From the NCBI GenBank assembly GCA_021014325.1, contig CM037472.1:9176001-9240000 (forward strand): a stretch of DNA of 64,000 nucleotides, read 5' to 3'. The notes beneath the pieces were generated by a model that had not been told where the DNA came from, made no database searches, and saw only the letters and a program-made list of their open reading frames with translations. This DNA comes from Plazaster borealis (taxonomy: Eukaryota; Echinodermata; Asteroidea; Forcipulatida; Labidiasteridae). Numbering within the stretch: the stretch's first letter is position 1; every line of letters starts with the position of its first letter. Below are positions 1 through 13,800 of this stretch, one piece after another. The position numbers were made by a program, and so were the translations under genes.

Positions 1-64
1 CAGCAACGATGTTTGAACTTAAAGGGGCAGTCTTCCAAAACGTAAAAGATCTTCCGGGAGATCG

Positions 65-826
65 TGTTATGAGACCCTAATACATGTACATGTAATTACG
101 TGTATACATCGCACGCTGTCAATCATTTTCTGTGTGTAAGTCCGTTGACCCTAGTGGGCGGCGTTAATCCGTTATGAAGGATCTAGAATGATCTAGGCTC
201 TGGAAGTTTGAAGTTAGTTTTAGAACTTTCCAGAAAACAACACAAATCCTTTATATACAGGCTGGGGATCAATCTTCGAGGGGACACAAATACTCAAGAC
301 TGGTGGAAGCTACGACTTCTGTGATTGTGATTCAACTCGTTGGAGGAGCTTTTGGTAGAGTTCGCTTTTGACCGAGTGCAGTTAAAGAGCTTAATTTAAA
401 TCCGGAAAGGACAGTTTCGAACTTAATCTACAGTTCGGTATTTTGGGGTCTTCATCCCCATATTTTGTGGCGGGTGTCAGATTGTGTACCCGTTGTTGCT
501 TCGTCTTCTTCTGGACATTTTTCGGAGTGAGTTCGCCCCGTGATAGCTCATAGTCACATCGGCAAAGAACTGTTTTACCGCCCCTGGAGTTGATCGTTTT
601 AGAGCCAGTGTATGTGATCCTCGCTGTATCTTCTGTTGCCGTGATCCTCGCCTGTATTTCATCCCGGTTGACGTATTAGCCTGTGAGATTACTTATTTTG
701 TATACGATCTATTTTAATGTACACTTGTTTTACTCAATCATTGTACGTTTGTTAAACCCAATAGGTATTTGAAGTGGCCGATAGTTTCATTATTAAATCA
801 CTTGGATTCTGTGTTCTTATACATCA
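65..826 (+). promoter_or_regulatory. Heat-shock-element/TATA module, possibly in a solo LTR
   Basis: A perfect heat-shock element GAACTTTCCAGAA (223-235; three alternating GAA/TTC units) stands just upstream of a TATATA box at 252-257. A TG...CA-bounded block of about 760 bases around it (about 65-826) would fit an LTR with promoter, R and U5. However, I see no target-site duplication and no retroelement coding sequence in the window. It could equally be the promoter of an unrelated transcript. No ORF here looks coding. Confidence 0.3.
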
Positions 827-1040
827 GTGTCACCTTGTTTGATTTCTTTGTTGCATCTGAGAAAATTCAGGCTTTTTGAGTGATTTATATTCACGGATAG
901 TTTGGAGATTTTTGGATCGTAACAATCGTTTTTTTTGTGTTTTTTTTCCAAAGGGACTATCAAGGACTTTTGGATACGCCTTGGGGCTAAACAAGAGTCA
1001 CAACATGGACGTGGGGAAAAGTTGTAGTATACTTTCACTC

Positions 1041-1816
1041 GGTAGACGTACTCGAGTATTGAATGTACTCGAGTATTGAAGGTTCTCGAGTATTGAAGGT
1101 ACTCAAGTATTGAAGGTACTTGAGTATTGAAGGTACTCAAGTATTGAAGGTACTCGAGTAATGGAGGTACTTGAGTATTGAAGGTACTTGAGTATTGAAG
1201 GTACTCAAGTATTGAGGGTACTCGAGTGTTGGAGGTACTTAAGTATTGAAGGTATACTCAAGTAGTGAAGGTACTCGAGTATTGAAGGTACTTGAGTATT
1301 GAAGGTACTCGAGTATTGAAGGCACTCAAGTATTGAAGGTACTTGAGTATTGAAGGTTCTCGAGTATTGAAGGTACTCAAGTATTGAAGGTACTTGAGTA
1401 TTGAAGGTACTTGAGTATTGAAGGTACTTAAGTATTGAAGGTATACTCAATTAGTGAAGGTACTCGAGTATTGAAGGTACTCAAGTATTGAAGGTACTTG
1501 AGTATTGAAGGTACTTGAGTATTGAAGGTACTTAAGTATTGAAGGTATACTCAAGTAGTGAAGGTACTCGAGTATTGAAGGTACTCAGGTATTGAGGGTA
1601 CTCGAGTGGGTAGGTATACTTGAGTATTGAAGGTACTCAAGTATTGAAGGTACTTGAGTATTGAAGGTACTTGAGTATTGAAGGTACTCCAGCATTGAAG
1701 GCACTCAAGTATTGCAGGTACTTGAGTATTGAAGGTACTTGAGTGTTGAAGGTACTCGAGTATTGAAGGTACTCGATTATTGAAGGTACTTAAGTATTGG
1801 AGGTACTTGAGAATTA
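1041..1816. repeat. 17-bp minisatellite, about 45 units
   Basis: Unit GGTACTCGAGTATTGAA, repeated head to tail, with some 19-bp variants carrying an extra TA (GGTATACTCAAGTAGTGAA). The central CTCGAG appears as CTCGAG (13), CTTGAG (15), CTCAAG or its variants (12), CTTAAG (4) and one CTCCAG, by my hand count. Blocks starting with a CTTAAG unit followed by a 19-bp unit recur, which shows higher-order structure of about six units. ORFs across it are artefacts. Confidence 0.97.
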
Positions 1817-3305
1817 CGCTAGTAAAATACTCGTACTCAAAGTTCTTTATCGATTCTAGACTTATAAAGAACTTGTAAGGAAATCATAGTTGTCTATACT
1901 CGACTACAATTTGTACCCAGGTTCAAAAGGATAACCAATTTCGGTTGTGTCTTTGCGTTTGCCCACTTGACCCTGCTATCTTGGAAGTGAGAGCTCGTGC
2001 AATTTTGTCAAAGCCCTCTTGCATATTAGCTGTCAAAGCATTACCGGTACTTGCTTTCAAACCTGTCAGTGTCTGTCTGTCTGTGGGTGCGAATTATCAC
2101 CCCTTTCTTTTGGCACCGGAGAAGTGGCACTATAATGCCGTCTTTTCTTAAGTACGGTTAATTTACCTTCATATTTACCTTTATAAGGTTAAGATTGCTT
2201 TGACCATCTTCGTTAACAGCGTCAGCGGAGTGGTGTTGGCTGGTCGTCACAGGAAATTGCTCCATAACTTGTCTGTTTTCTCCACCCTCAAAAGATAAGC
2301 ATGCGGGGAACAGTCGGATAACTCAGAGAAGTTGCCCAACTCGAGCAGTAGAGACTCCATCATGGTGACTTACACGGAGCGCTAGAACGATTGCATGTGA
2401 TCCTCGGCTGGGTTTAAGCACAATGATCTTGCTGGCCGGTGGGCGCTACCTGAGTAGTGATAACTGTGTTACATCATAATGGTATGAACAATCATGAACA
2501 GCTTTGGAATGCACAGGGAAAAGACTGTAACAAAATAGTTACTTTTGTCTCACTCTCCCATGCCTCTCTTACAAAGTTATCTTTTGGCGTGGAATAAGTG
2601 TGGAATTGCCTACATGTGTAATAGTACTTTGGTTTGTAATCTTACTTTGGTGAACATAATTTTATGCTTTTAGTTGCCTTTTGTGTTAAAGCAGATCTAT
2701 GAAATTTTGCCCAGATTCTTAAGTTCTGAGACCTTTTCTTTCTAAGTGTGAGCCTTATAACGCCATTCTTATAGTAATAGACAGCTATAGCTTTGAGAAC
2801 GGAACACTTATCTTTCAGTTTAAGGGATTTAGCTCTAAGACATCACGTATTTTCCCATGAGGATGAAGACCCTAGAGACGTTTAATCCGAGAACATTAAT
2901 TGGGAGGGGAGTAACGCCTACTTTGTATTCCCTCTTGTCATCACGACCTTGGATGTGAAAAAAAAGATTAGCCCCCCCCCCGCCCCTAGGTCTTTCAACA
3001 AGAATCTATACCGAAGTCTAATCTAAGATGAGTCTGCCTGTAGTGTGGCATACATATGTCACCATCGTTTCTATAGCAGAACCTCATGACCTATAAAACC
3101 CCGCGCACTTTGCAAAATATGCAGTCTGTTGACGCGTGTAACTGGATTTGGGATTGTGAACTGTGGTTTAGCCTCATCTGCCTGTATGATCTCAGATTAG
3201 GGAGTGAGTTTTGAGACGCTAGGTGGCAGCAGAGTATACTCATGTAGTAAAATAACGGTAACATAGTAACATTCCGATAGTATGTCAGTACCCATTGCTT
3301 GATAA
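1817..3305. other. Non-coding flank, no gene seen
   Basis: No ORF with protein-like character. It contains a C-run near 2972-2990. Around 3209-3230, GAGACGCTAGGTGGCAGCAG has the look of a dispersed-repeat fragment that I cannot assign. Confidence 0.4.
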
Positions 3306-3613
3306 TAGACCTTTCTTTTGTTGATAAACAAACCGCGCTGGTTGGCATGGACGGCCTAATGTTAGCAAAACATTCAATCGTGTTAACAAATGTTGTGTCC
3401 AAATTCAACATTTCTGTAAACTTTCAATCAACCAAAAATACATACCATGATTGGTTGCTTTGTTTCCAACAAATTCAACACTATTTTTGAATATTTGTGT
3501 AACATTATTACAAACTGTGGCTATCTGCTTATGCTTTGCGTTTATGGCTTTCCATAGTTTTCCAACCTCGGTTGGCAAAAACTTGGGCTGTGACGTTTCA
3601 AAAGAAAGGTCTA
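3306..3613. mobile_element. MITE-like element with 15-bp terminal inverted repeats
   Basis: TAGACCTTTCTTTTG (3306-3320) is exactly inverted at 3599-3613. Length is about 308 bases and AT-rich, with no coding capacity. ORFs on both strands overlap completely and look like nothing known. Confidence 0.5.
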
Positions 3614-6600
3614 TACATTGTATGGCAAAGGTCAAGTTAGTAGCGTTATCCACATCTCCAGCAACTAACACATAGATTCAGGGCACTGTATGAGGCAGAG
3701 TAGCCCATGATTCCCAACGACCCCAGCCTCCACTAAATGGACATCATCTGGTGAATTTGTCACGTGGACAACGTAGCAGGACGCAGTCATAAAGATGCAT
3801 GAACCGGTCTGATGTCACCCAAAGTGACCATGATGCCATACACGGTCTATATTGTACCCTTAACCGTTGTGACGCTGACGCTAATAATAGCAAAGAGACA
3901 AGACCGTCTTCATGCACTGCCAGCGAGATGAGGAGGAGCATTTTCCCGATGCTTACTCCCCAAAGTGTCACTGGCCTATTTTGTCGTCGAGGTGTCGGTT
4001 TCAATTTCTTCCCGAAAGACATGACGATGCTGATCATCGCAAATCAATACGCCTTCACATTGTTCATACTAGCAGGTTTCTTGTAGTTTTAGTCATTCTT
4101 GATAAAAATACAAACTGTCCCATTCACTCGGATCTAAGAAATGAAGCCTTAAATGCTGACAACTTTCTTCTAAAGACACTCCTATGTTCGTAAAACCGTA
4201 TCCGAGGATTTAAGTTGCATAAACCATTTTTTCTTTCTCCGAATGGATGTATTTACAGATGATGCTGATTCAAAACGAAAAAAATTAATACAAACTTTCG
4301 CATATGCTACGGACAATGTACTAAATACATGCTAAATGATGTGTTCATGGCTGATGGACGTGGTATAATGTCGGGATCAATTCATTTTTGAGTGTTTACA
4401 TTAACTAGCACTTATCATTGAAGGGTTTATTAATTTCTTGCAGTACCTCAAATGAAAGCTTGTAACTTTCTCGAATCTGACCTAGTAGATCCAAAAAATA
4501 TTGAATTAACTTTCCCCTCTTAGTTTTCAATAAAAAAATCATACATCCAACTTAAGACAATTAAACTAATCTCGTAAATTTCGAGTATATTTTGGTTTAA
4601 AAAAGTGCAATATACAAATTGGCCAACCGAGACGTGAACCGAGTGTTGGGAAGTTGTTACAATGTCAACCACATAGCAGCATGGGGAAAACAGTTATAAG
4701 GACATTAATGGTTTTAATCTTGTAAGTAAACAGTTCCAATTTTAAAAGTTTTTTGGGTTTTTTCATCCTTCCCCCCAATCGTTGTCAAACATGTATTACT
4801 AGTAAACAAGACTCGACACAGATAATCTGACACACTGAACACTGTTTGTACGTATAGGCGAGATATCTACAGCTTTGTTTTTCGTGTTTTACCAACAGGA
4901 TTATACAACATTATAAAAAAAAAACTTAAAGTAATTTTTATCAACAACAAAAAAGAAATCTGTTGTACCTCTTTTACTAATACCACCAGAGACAGCATTT
5001 TGAAGCCACCTCGGATTAAATAAAAAATTGTAAATAAAATTGAACAATCCAAAATTTCTCCACAACTCAATTTGGAATCGGACAAATACCCGTTTATGTT
5101 TTAATTACTTCAAAGGAAAGTAGATTAGTTTTCTCACATTTTCTGAAAATTAATCTGCTCAAAGTTTTAGTGAATGTTAATACGTTCCTATTAGGGTCAA
5201 AGTTTAATTCACGATCAATAACATAATATTACTTAAACTTCTTAAAATAAACTATACATTTAAATTGAAACGGCTATAAAATAAAAATTCAAGCTAAATT
5301 GTTTTTATTCACAGGATCATTTTCTTTTCAACGCAAAAAGAACGTTGCCGAATTAGGAGCTTATATTAATGTGACGACAACATTCAAAAGCCAAATGATA
5401 AGCAAGTTATTATTGTGAACTTATTGGGTTTATTAAGTAATAATTGAATTTTAACCTCAGTTTTGAAAAATTGTCGATTTAAAAATTGACAAAACAAAAA
5501 TCGGGTTATATGTTTTAACAGTGACATCTTGAATTATAAATAATTGTAAATTGTGACAATGTGCTTGTTGGGGGGGGGGGGGCGGGGCAACCATGGCATA
5601 GGAAAAAGGACAGGGCACGATTGCCTTTGGAGTGAGTGCAATTCGCAATTATTGCCATGGTGTTTTGTTTTGGTTTTCTTATTATTTTGTATTGACTTTC
5701 TTTCTTTGAACTCCCATTTTGCATGTCCAGAGACAAAGTTTAGACATTTTATTTTCTAAACTTTGTGGCCTTTAAAGAAAAGGGTATAGGTACGACAATG
5801 GTAACTGTAATTCCAAGTGCCATCTCAACACTTCTTGTAAATCAACCAATGGAAATAATGTTCAACACAGTTCGTGATGTTTTTGAGAACGAAATTAAAT
5901 AGTTTTTGGTATTAATTTCATATTTTTCCTCGAAGTTGTCGGGCTGGAACTATGTTTTCTGACGAGCTTTTCTTTCCTTTAACAAATTAAAGTTCTTTAA
6001 CAAATGAGGGCAATTTGTGTTATGTTTTGCTCATTTTATTCGAAGAAAAGTTTTCCATTGTCGTACCGTTCCTTTCTCAACACAGGAAGTATCGCATTTC
6101 CTTAAAAACCCCCAAAAAACATTTCACAAAAAAACGACAACTTTCATTCCAGAGACGTAAGTTATAATATGATGACGTCATGATATTGCAACTTTCCGCA
6201 CGCTAAAAATGTACAAAATGTCAACTGTCATTAAAACCGTAGGCAGAAAACACCCTGCGAGTTAAAGAAAAAAAACAACATTTACCACTAACGACAATAA
6301 TAGAAATATCATTTTACTGAGTTGCATGCGTGGAAACGTTAAACAGGTTGGTTAATTATTAATTTAATCACTTAATATGCATGTTAACCGTTTAAACTGA
6401 TCAAATATTTTACAGGTTTTTTCTTTCTTGTGTGATATCAAAGCCGGCTCGTTTGCTGAGGACAGTTTATTGTCGTCAGGCCGTGACGATCCGGCCTCAA
6501 TATCGCAGAAAGTTAACAATAACTTTACAAATATAGATGATTAATAATTATAGCAATACTTGCGGGAAGAATAATACACAGGCAGATATAACACTTTTTG

Positions 6601-7128
6601 GCTCACACATAAAAAAACAACAAATCTGCTTCATATCATAAAACAGTATTTTTTTATAATATAATGTTTCCATTACACCATAAATAGATGCACAAAAATA
6701 TATAACATACTTTAAACGATGATTTTATCGGGAAGACAACGATGGTGGTCACTGCGTGTACAAAGGTCTACTTGATAGAAAGCTAAGCACTAGGCAAATT
6801 ATGATTCCCCTGACTGTAATTCTCAGTCAATCTCGACGGGAGATTTCACCCTTTTGGTGCGGAAGCAGTTTCCTGACTATCAGCTGGATCCCAACGAAGA
6901 AGCCACAAATAAAAATAGTTTCAGCAAGTGAGGATTGCCCGAATCAATTCAAACATACTTCCAGCATGAGAAGAGTAACTTGGTCTTGTTGTCCAGGGGT
7001 TGGAGATTCTGCCAACCGCAGTCGAAATGCGCCCTCAATGTCTATCTTTGCAAACAAGCAAACAAACTAGTTTAAACTGCTTCGGGCAACCACAGCAGGA
7101 AGAACAAGCGCATGCGCTGATTTATACA
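3614..7128. other. AT-rich intergenic DNA downstream of the thrombospondin gene
   Basis: No supported gene. Includes a G-run at about 5569-5582 (G-quadruplex capable). The stretch from 6450 up to 7128 may belong to the thrombospondin 3' UTR if the AATAAA at 6466-6471 is used. I see no other structure. Confidence 0.35.
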
Positions 7129-7467
<339 letters not shown>

Positions 7468-7890
7468 TCTATGATAACTTTATAATACTTTTTTTTAAAG
7501 TTTATAATTATGTGCGTACTGTTTCTCATATCTGTATACGGTAGTATAATCCGCTTGTCCAGTTTAATATTGGTCCATGTCCGAGTCACTGGTATACTGA
7601 CGCCTTTTCTCGCACAGTGTATGCATAGGATAACAGGGTACCAACAATCAAAGCGGTTTTTAAGTAAGCAGGCAGCATCTTATAAGGCAGCATGTTTCTC
7701 TGTCCGGGTGCGATGCGTGTGCAACTTGTGAGGGTCTGTTCTGTCTTGAAGCAGCCGATATCAAGAACTAAATAATCGTGGGAGGAAGCGATGTATACAG
7801 CAAGTAATTGTCTTTCTCATCGCTGGATCAAACGAAAGGTTCCTGAAGCAGTGTTGATCAGATGGAAGTTGAGATATGCTGTTTTTAGAT

Positions 7891-7896
7891 TTATTC
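7891..7896 (-). CDS. Candidate terminal mini-exon of thrombospondin (one Glu codon then stop)
   Basis: On the minus strand a long pyrimidine tract, TATCTTCTCTTGTTTCCGTT, runs into GCAG and then GAATAA. Joined in phase 0 to exon 23 this ends the protein ...KCIEDE-stop, close to the length of vertebrate TSP-1 (...ECRDP). The 3' UTR would continue to lower coordinates. Possible poly(A) signals on this strand are ATTAAA at 7563-7568 and AATAAA at 6466-6471. This is inference from splice-site quality and length; no transcript is available. Confidence 0.5.
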   Translation of the reverse strand, partial: E

Positions 7897-10800
7897 CTGC
7901 AACGGAAACAAGAGAAGATATTTTATTTATTTGAATAAGAAAGCAAAACTTAAATGTTTGAAAATTTACACGGAAGAGTGATTGGAAAGACGAAAAATGG
8001 CGTCTCCATTTTGAGGCATTATGCTATTTAAAAACGCAAGACGCGCATAGTTTCAGGACAACATGTCCACAATGCATCAGTGAAAATTGGTCACAGTGGC
8101 AAGGATCGAGACGTTAAATGCACACGAAAATTAGTGATTTTGGCGATAGTAAAACCTTCTTTGCCAAATAATAAAAACAACTGCTGTCTACACGGTACAG
8201 AGATACCTAATTGCACTTCAGTATCTTAGCAAGCAGATTAAAAACAAATAAAAGGATTTGTGATCTCACAAAGATGCAAACGAGGATGTTTTATTTTTAT
8301 ATCTCACAAAGATGCAAACGAGGATGCTCTTAAAAATCTTGTTTTTTGAAATGAGTAAAGTAATGTATTTCGTGTTGTAGTTAAAAATGTACAGCATACA
8401 TGTACATCAAGCATGGACAATTAGACAAGCAGTAATTAGTATTGCAGGCCAACCAGTTATTGGCGCGCGTTTTCTATTTCGGAAGTCTCTTAGTGGTTTC
8501 AATATACATTTCAAATAAGGTAATAATAAATAATAATAAAGGCTTCTTATATAGCGCACATATCCGTCACTCAGTAACGCTCAAGGCGCTTTTAACGTTC
8601 ATTATTTTCTTGCAATGTATTGTGGAGCTACGTTCTGAAGTATGAGACGAAGTCCTTTACATAGCACCATGTAATGGTTTACAGGTGCTGTGGCGCAATA
8701 TGCTGCCGATCAAACCAGGAACACCGGGGCGAACCCCTTCTCTTTTCGATAAGTGCACTGGGTTCTTTTACGTGCATTACACAACACACGGGACCTACGG
8801 CTTAACGTCCCATCCGAAGGACGAAGCATGTGGTTAAGTGTCTTGCTTAAGGACACAAGTGTCACGACTGGGATTCGAACCCACACTCTGCTGATCAGAA
8901 ACACCAGAGCTTGAGTTCGGTGTTCTTATCCGCTCGGCCACGACACGCCAGGTATCTACTGATGTACATGATCTATACATTTTATTGCAATTGTGCAATG
9001 TATGTTTTACAGCATTTTCTCGCTAACTCGTGGCCGAGCGGTTAAGTGCCTGGGTCTCAAGTTCTGGTTGCTGAGTCATCAGGGTGTGGGTTCGAATCCC
9101 GGTCATGACACTTGTGTCCTTGAGCAAGATACTCAACTATAATTGCTTCTCATCACCCAGGGGTAAATGGGTACCTGTGAGGGCAGAGATGGTTCTTGTA
9201 ATTGATTTAGCTTAGTGCTCTGCATACTTGGCAGCACAGGCTGTATACTCCCCAGGAAGCTGAGATGGTTTAAGGAATGACATTCATGGCTCAGTGACCA
9301 GGGGTAATAATGTTTGAAGCGCAATGATAATTTGTTGGTATTGCGCTATAAAAGAGTCAATATAATTATTATATTGTTATTTGTCAACTAATGTAATTTG
9401 GTCCTTGGTCAACGATATGCGAGTTAATTCAAACAAATGTATTATATAAATAAAACTCAAGGTTGGTGGCACAACAAGAGTTCTGAATAAAAAGTGACTT
9501 ACATCTTCGATGCATTTATATTCCAGATCGGAGAAGAACACCATCTCCTGCGAAAAGCAGAACAGACCAATTCGACCACCCTGTAATGTCCTGTCGTAGA
9601 GGGCGTCCGAATCAGCCAACACCTTGCTGCCTTCGTACATTGTCACTCTGTCGGCAAAAGAAGAAAAGAAACAAAATCGAAAAATGAGTAAGGTGCCTGA
9701 AACATATCGAGAAGCTACGACATGAGTTAATACAAAATTATTGATGATAAAAACATCCTGATTGTCATTGTCAAGATACATGTTGGAGCTAAAACGAGTT
9801 CCAGCCAGGGGCCAATTTTATAATAATTCTAAATAACATGGACAACTCCATGTTAGCACCAACCTTGTCCGCCGTGACACGATCTTGTTCCGTTGGTGGG
9901 ACGAACGGGTGGGAACGATTATTTTGGAAACGATGCTGGAAGTGTCCCAAGCGTCCTATATTAATTTATCATTAAAGGACTCCTATACTAAATTTTGGAG
10001 AGTCAGGCGTCGCGGCGGTAAATACATGCAGAAATTATGACACGTGACGCGTGTTCCACAAATCAAATGACAAGGATTCATGTTTACGGTATATGATATT
10101 ATATTCCACTTTTCAAACAGTGATGGTTTTGTTACCTACCTTATGTAGCCAGTTTTGGGTCTGTGTGTTAAAGTCCATCTGTAAGCTGTGAAATCTTTCC
10201 ATCCGATCTTGTTAGCGTCGCTCCAAATGAGCTTTACCTGAAACCCAACAAAAATGCAACCATTAATAATAAGTATCTATAAACGAGTCAAAAACAAATC
10301 ACCTGCATAATGTTTTAGATTAAACTCTGTTTTTTTAATGAGATATCGCCTAACATCATAAAGCTGGACGGCCACTTCAAGGTGAGAGCTACACTAAACT
10401 GATTTGGGCTATCCACCCAAATCAACTGCCACCAGGGGCACGTTGCCACCTACTCCTGGGGCTGAAACATGGTTACCCCTTCACAGTCTGTAAGGATGTA
10501 GGCATGGGTATCATCCACTAGGAGCCTGGATGGTAGATTGGCAGAATGCACTACCTTCCCAACTGTTTACTAAGCAATTATGGTGAAGTGCCTCGTTCAA
10601 GGGCCCAAGTGTTATGACCGGGATTCGAACCCACACTCTGCTGCTGACAACACCAGAGCTTGGATCCGGTGAACTAGACCACTCGGCCACGACACGCAAG
10701 AAAATGTTAGCCGCAACCACTTTGTCTACATTGGACAAACAAGTGGACAGACACCCAATGACTGCCACAGTCAGGCATCATTGTATTATTCCTAACATTG

Positions 10801-13800
10801 AAAGTTTGTGCAAATATTTTGTCAACAGCATAATCTAGGCTTACTAAAATAAGTTATTAAGGTAATTGTATAAAGAGACAATTATGCCAACTGCATAGGC
10901 AAACTAAATTTTCTCACTCTGTTCTTCTGAATTTATCCACACTACAAAATGTACGTTTCTGAAATAACTTTATTTATTGCAACGCTGTTCTAAGAAGGAA
11001 CCAATTTGTGCTGTCTATTCTGTGCGGTTTCACAGCGGTTTTGTTTGTTTGTTTTGTTTGTGGTTTTTTCTTCTTCTTCTTCTTATTATTATTTGTATTT
11101 CTTTGAAAGAAAAGCGATGTCACCCTGATTAACACTTTAGAATTATCCAATTCCCGTCTAAATGAAGCAGCACGATCTAATATTGTTCCCATATAGGGTA
11201 ATCAATAATTGCGAAGGAGGAAATCATGCAAAGCCTAGTGATCCCACAGGAACCAACCAGGCCTTGGATTAGTGGTACTTCGTGTGTTATCTACTCGCAA
11301 CACTCTCGCAGTAAGTGGGGGAGTGCACGACCACGTACGGTGATTTGGATTGCTTTCCAATGTACAGTGTTGGGGTAGAATTCACCAGAAGTGACCCACG
11401 ATTGACCCGCAGCACCCACACCCCTTTCATTTGTCATACAACACAACTAAAGATTGTATCATAATTAAGTCAAATTTATACTACGGAAATGGTTTCATGA
11501 GTGGTTATCAATGTTAATATGCGGTGTGACACAATAGTTTAGGGTCCTTCAGGGCTGCGGTTCTTAATTTACCCGGAATTGGAGATACCCTGGATGATGT
11601 TACTGGTGTGTGTAGGGGGAGTTTGTAAGCGGATACCAGTTACGGTATGGTTTAATGTTACCCGAATGAACCGTGGATAGGTTGATTGAAATTCAAATAG
11701 GATTATGTATTAATTGGTAAACCCCATTGAAACTGTTGTTCTTATTAATATTACCTTTCCAAATGATAAAAGCAAGTGTGCACTCGTTGTGGAAAAAAAC
11801 AAAAACAAATCACCGACTTTTATAATTTTAATAACAAAACCACCCCAAAACCCCACAAAAACAAACCAGTGTACCTTCCTGATGAAATCAACAAAGAAAC
11901 AGGTATTTTAAAAGAATAGATAATAATGATTCACATAAACATCTCGTGTGGTTTTTGTGTAATTTCGGATCGTCCGCTATTTTGTGGAACCAATTTATTG
12001 ACTCCACAAAAAGGTGGACCGTATGTTCCGCTGGTTGTATTTCCAAAGGCAATTTTCTTTTTTTAAATCACTACTCAGTAATTACAACACACTCTATGTG
12101 TTTTATTGCATGGACAAACCCTAAAAAAGGGATAAGAAGAAAATCCAAACAGAAATTTTGTGAGAGATTTGAAGGCAATGTACCACTTTAAGGTTTCAAA
12201 TTTAACATTGCATCAATTTGTTGCAGATGACAAGAATTTTGACAAGAGATTATACTCTTATTCATTTTCAATAATTCCTGAATAAAATGACTTACCTGAT
12301 CTCCCGTGTCTCCCGTATGCCACAGAGCATTTCTTAAATATTCTCCTGGACCAGTCGTTGAATTGATCAACTGTGAAAGACACAATCATAGGAAGTTCAA
12401 GATTAAACAACAGAATGAAACACCATTTAAGAACATAGCGGGAAGCTAATGTGCCACACCGACTGTTGAGTATTGATCGAACATGGTTTTGCCTAATTAC
12501 AAGCAGGTTGTAGTTAGTCAAACTACCAAGTCTTCTACCAGTTTTTAAGAAGACGAGATTGAAACACCATTTTTCTACTTATTCAAGCACACTAAAAAAA
12601 TTGCAATTTATTATTTATTTAATAATTTATTTATTTATTTATTTGTTACACAATTGGCGCCAAATAACAGGATGAATAATAATATTTAATATTTACAATT
12701 TATATTGCGCCCCTTACATACAAATGATCAAAGGCGCATAACACATGTTAAAACGCACAGAGTGGAAGAGAAAGATAACGAAAAAGACTGGTAACCAGAA
12801 TAGGAAACGAGACGAACTGTTCAGTTTTAGATGTGGGAGGAAAACCTCAAATGGGGGAAAACCCACAAAATCAGGTAAGGACTGAAAACCCAATCCACAT
12901 GCAAGGCTCCGGTCTGAGGTGGAATTCGAACCGGGGTCCGCAGAGGTGAAAGGCAGGGAAAGAAAACCACTGAGCCAACCTGATTCCAATACGTAATCTA
13001 TATGCAAACTAGGTCTCCGATTTTTAAAGAGTGCTGCAAGTCATGGTCTATTTCCTCCGAGAAAGCAAAACAATAGAAATGAAATAAAGCTTGTGTTAAA
13101 AGGCAGTTGGTTGCCTCCAAGTTGCCTATAAAAAACTGCATTGTTTGACATATCCCTTAGGTTTCCCCTTTCTTCTTAGTAGTTTCCCCCGGTCTTTTTC
13201 TTCTTCATATACCAGGAATCGACAAACTAAACCCGGCTGATAAAGACCATCGGGCGTTGCCAATCGATATAGAAAAATCCCCTCCAAAAACAATCCACCC
13301 AACCGTGTCCGTATAGCGTGTGAGAGCAATTAGATCCTTTCCTGGCTACGAAGTAGGGAGCGAGCCACAATCTGCGCATTAGAAACTTTTCCCCTGTGGT
13401 TTTCCTGTACGTGCCCTCAACCCCGTTGGTTGCTTCACAGGGGAAAATGGCCATTAACCAATGCCAACCGAACTTCCTTTTAAAAACCGCCTCACCTGTT
13501 TCCGCAATACGACTTGACGTCTGTCAAACGAGGTTTTGCTTAAGATAAACTGACAGTATAGCGAGTGGTTTTCTTTCTCTTTCTTAAAAGGTTCTGACCG
13601 GTAGTGGCCTATTTTGGGATTTGTTGAAGCCACAATGAGCAATGACGTTTATGTATCAAGCACACCTAATTTATCACTTTGCGTCTGGAAGTGAATTTGA
13701 CAAATCTCCGGTAGGTTGAAAAGACCTACGGGAAATATCCTACCTACGCTCGTATTTCAAAATGGTTATGTTTGTAAGATAAGCTGTTTTGACGTCTGCA

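Noticed and set aside
817..1450. ORFs with repeated SILEYLQYSRTFNTQVP-like peptides
   Set aside because: They are the minus-strand reading of the 17-bp minisatellite. No splice or start context is present, and the units carry stops elsewhere.
3405..3675. 88-codon ORF with a Lys/Asn-rich pattern
   Set aside because: It overlaps the 3306-3613 MITE, with an equally open frame on the other strand and no known domain.
8690..10700. tRNA genes suggested by GGCCGAGCGG and GGTTCGAATCC boxes
   Set aside because: Box spacing and flanks belong to SINEs with long bodies; no acceptor stem or closed cloverleaf.
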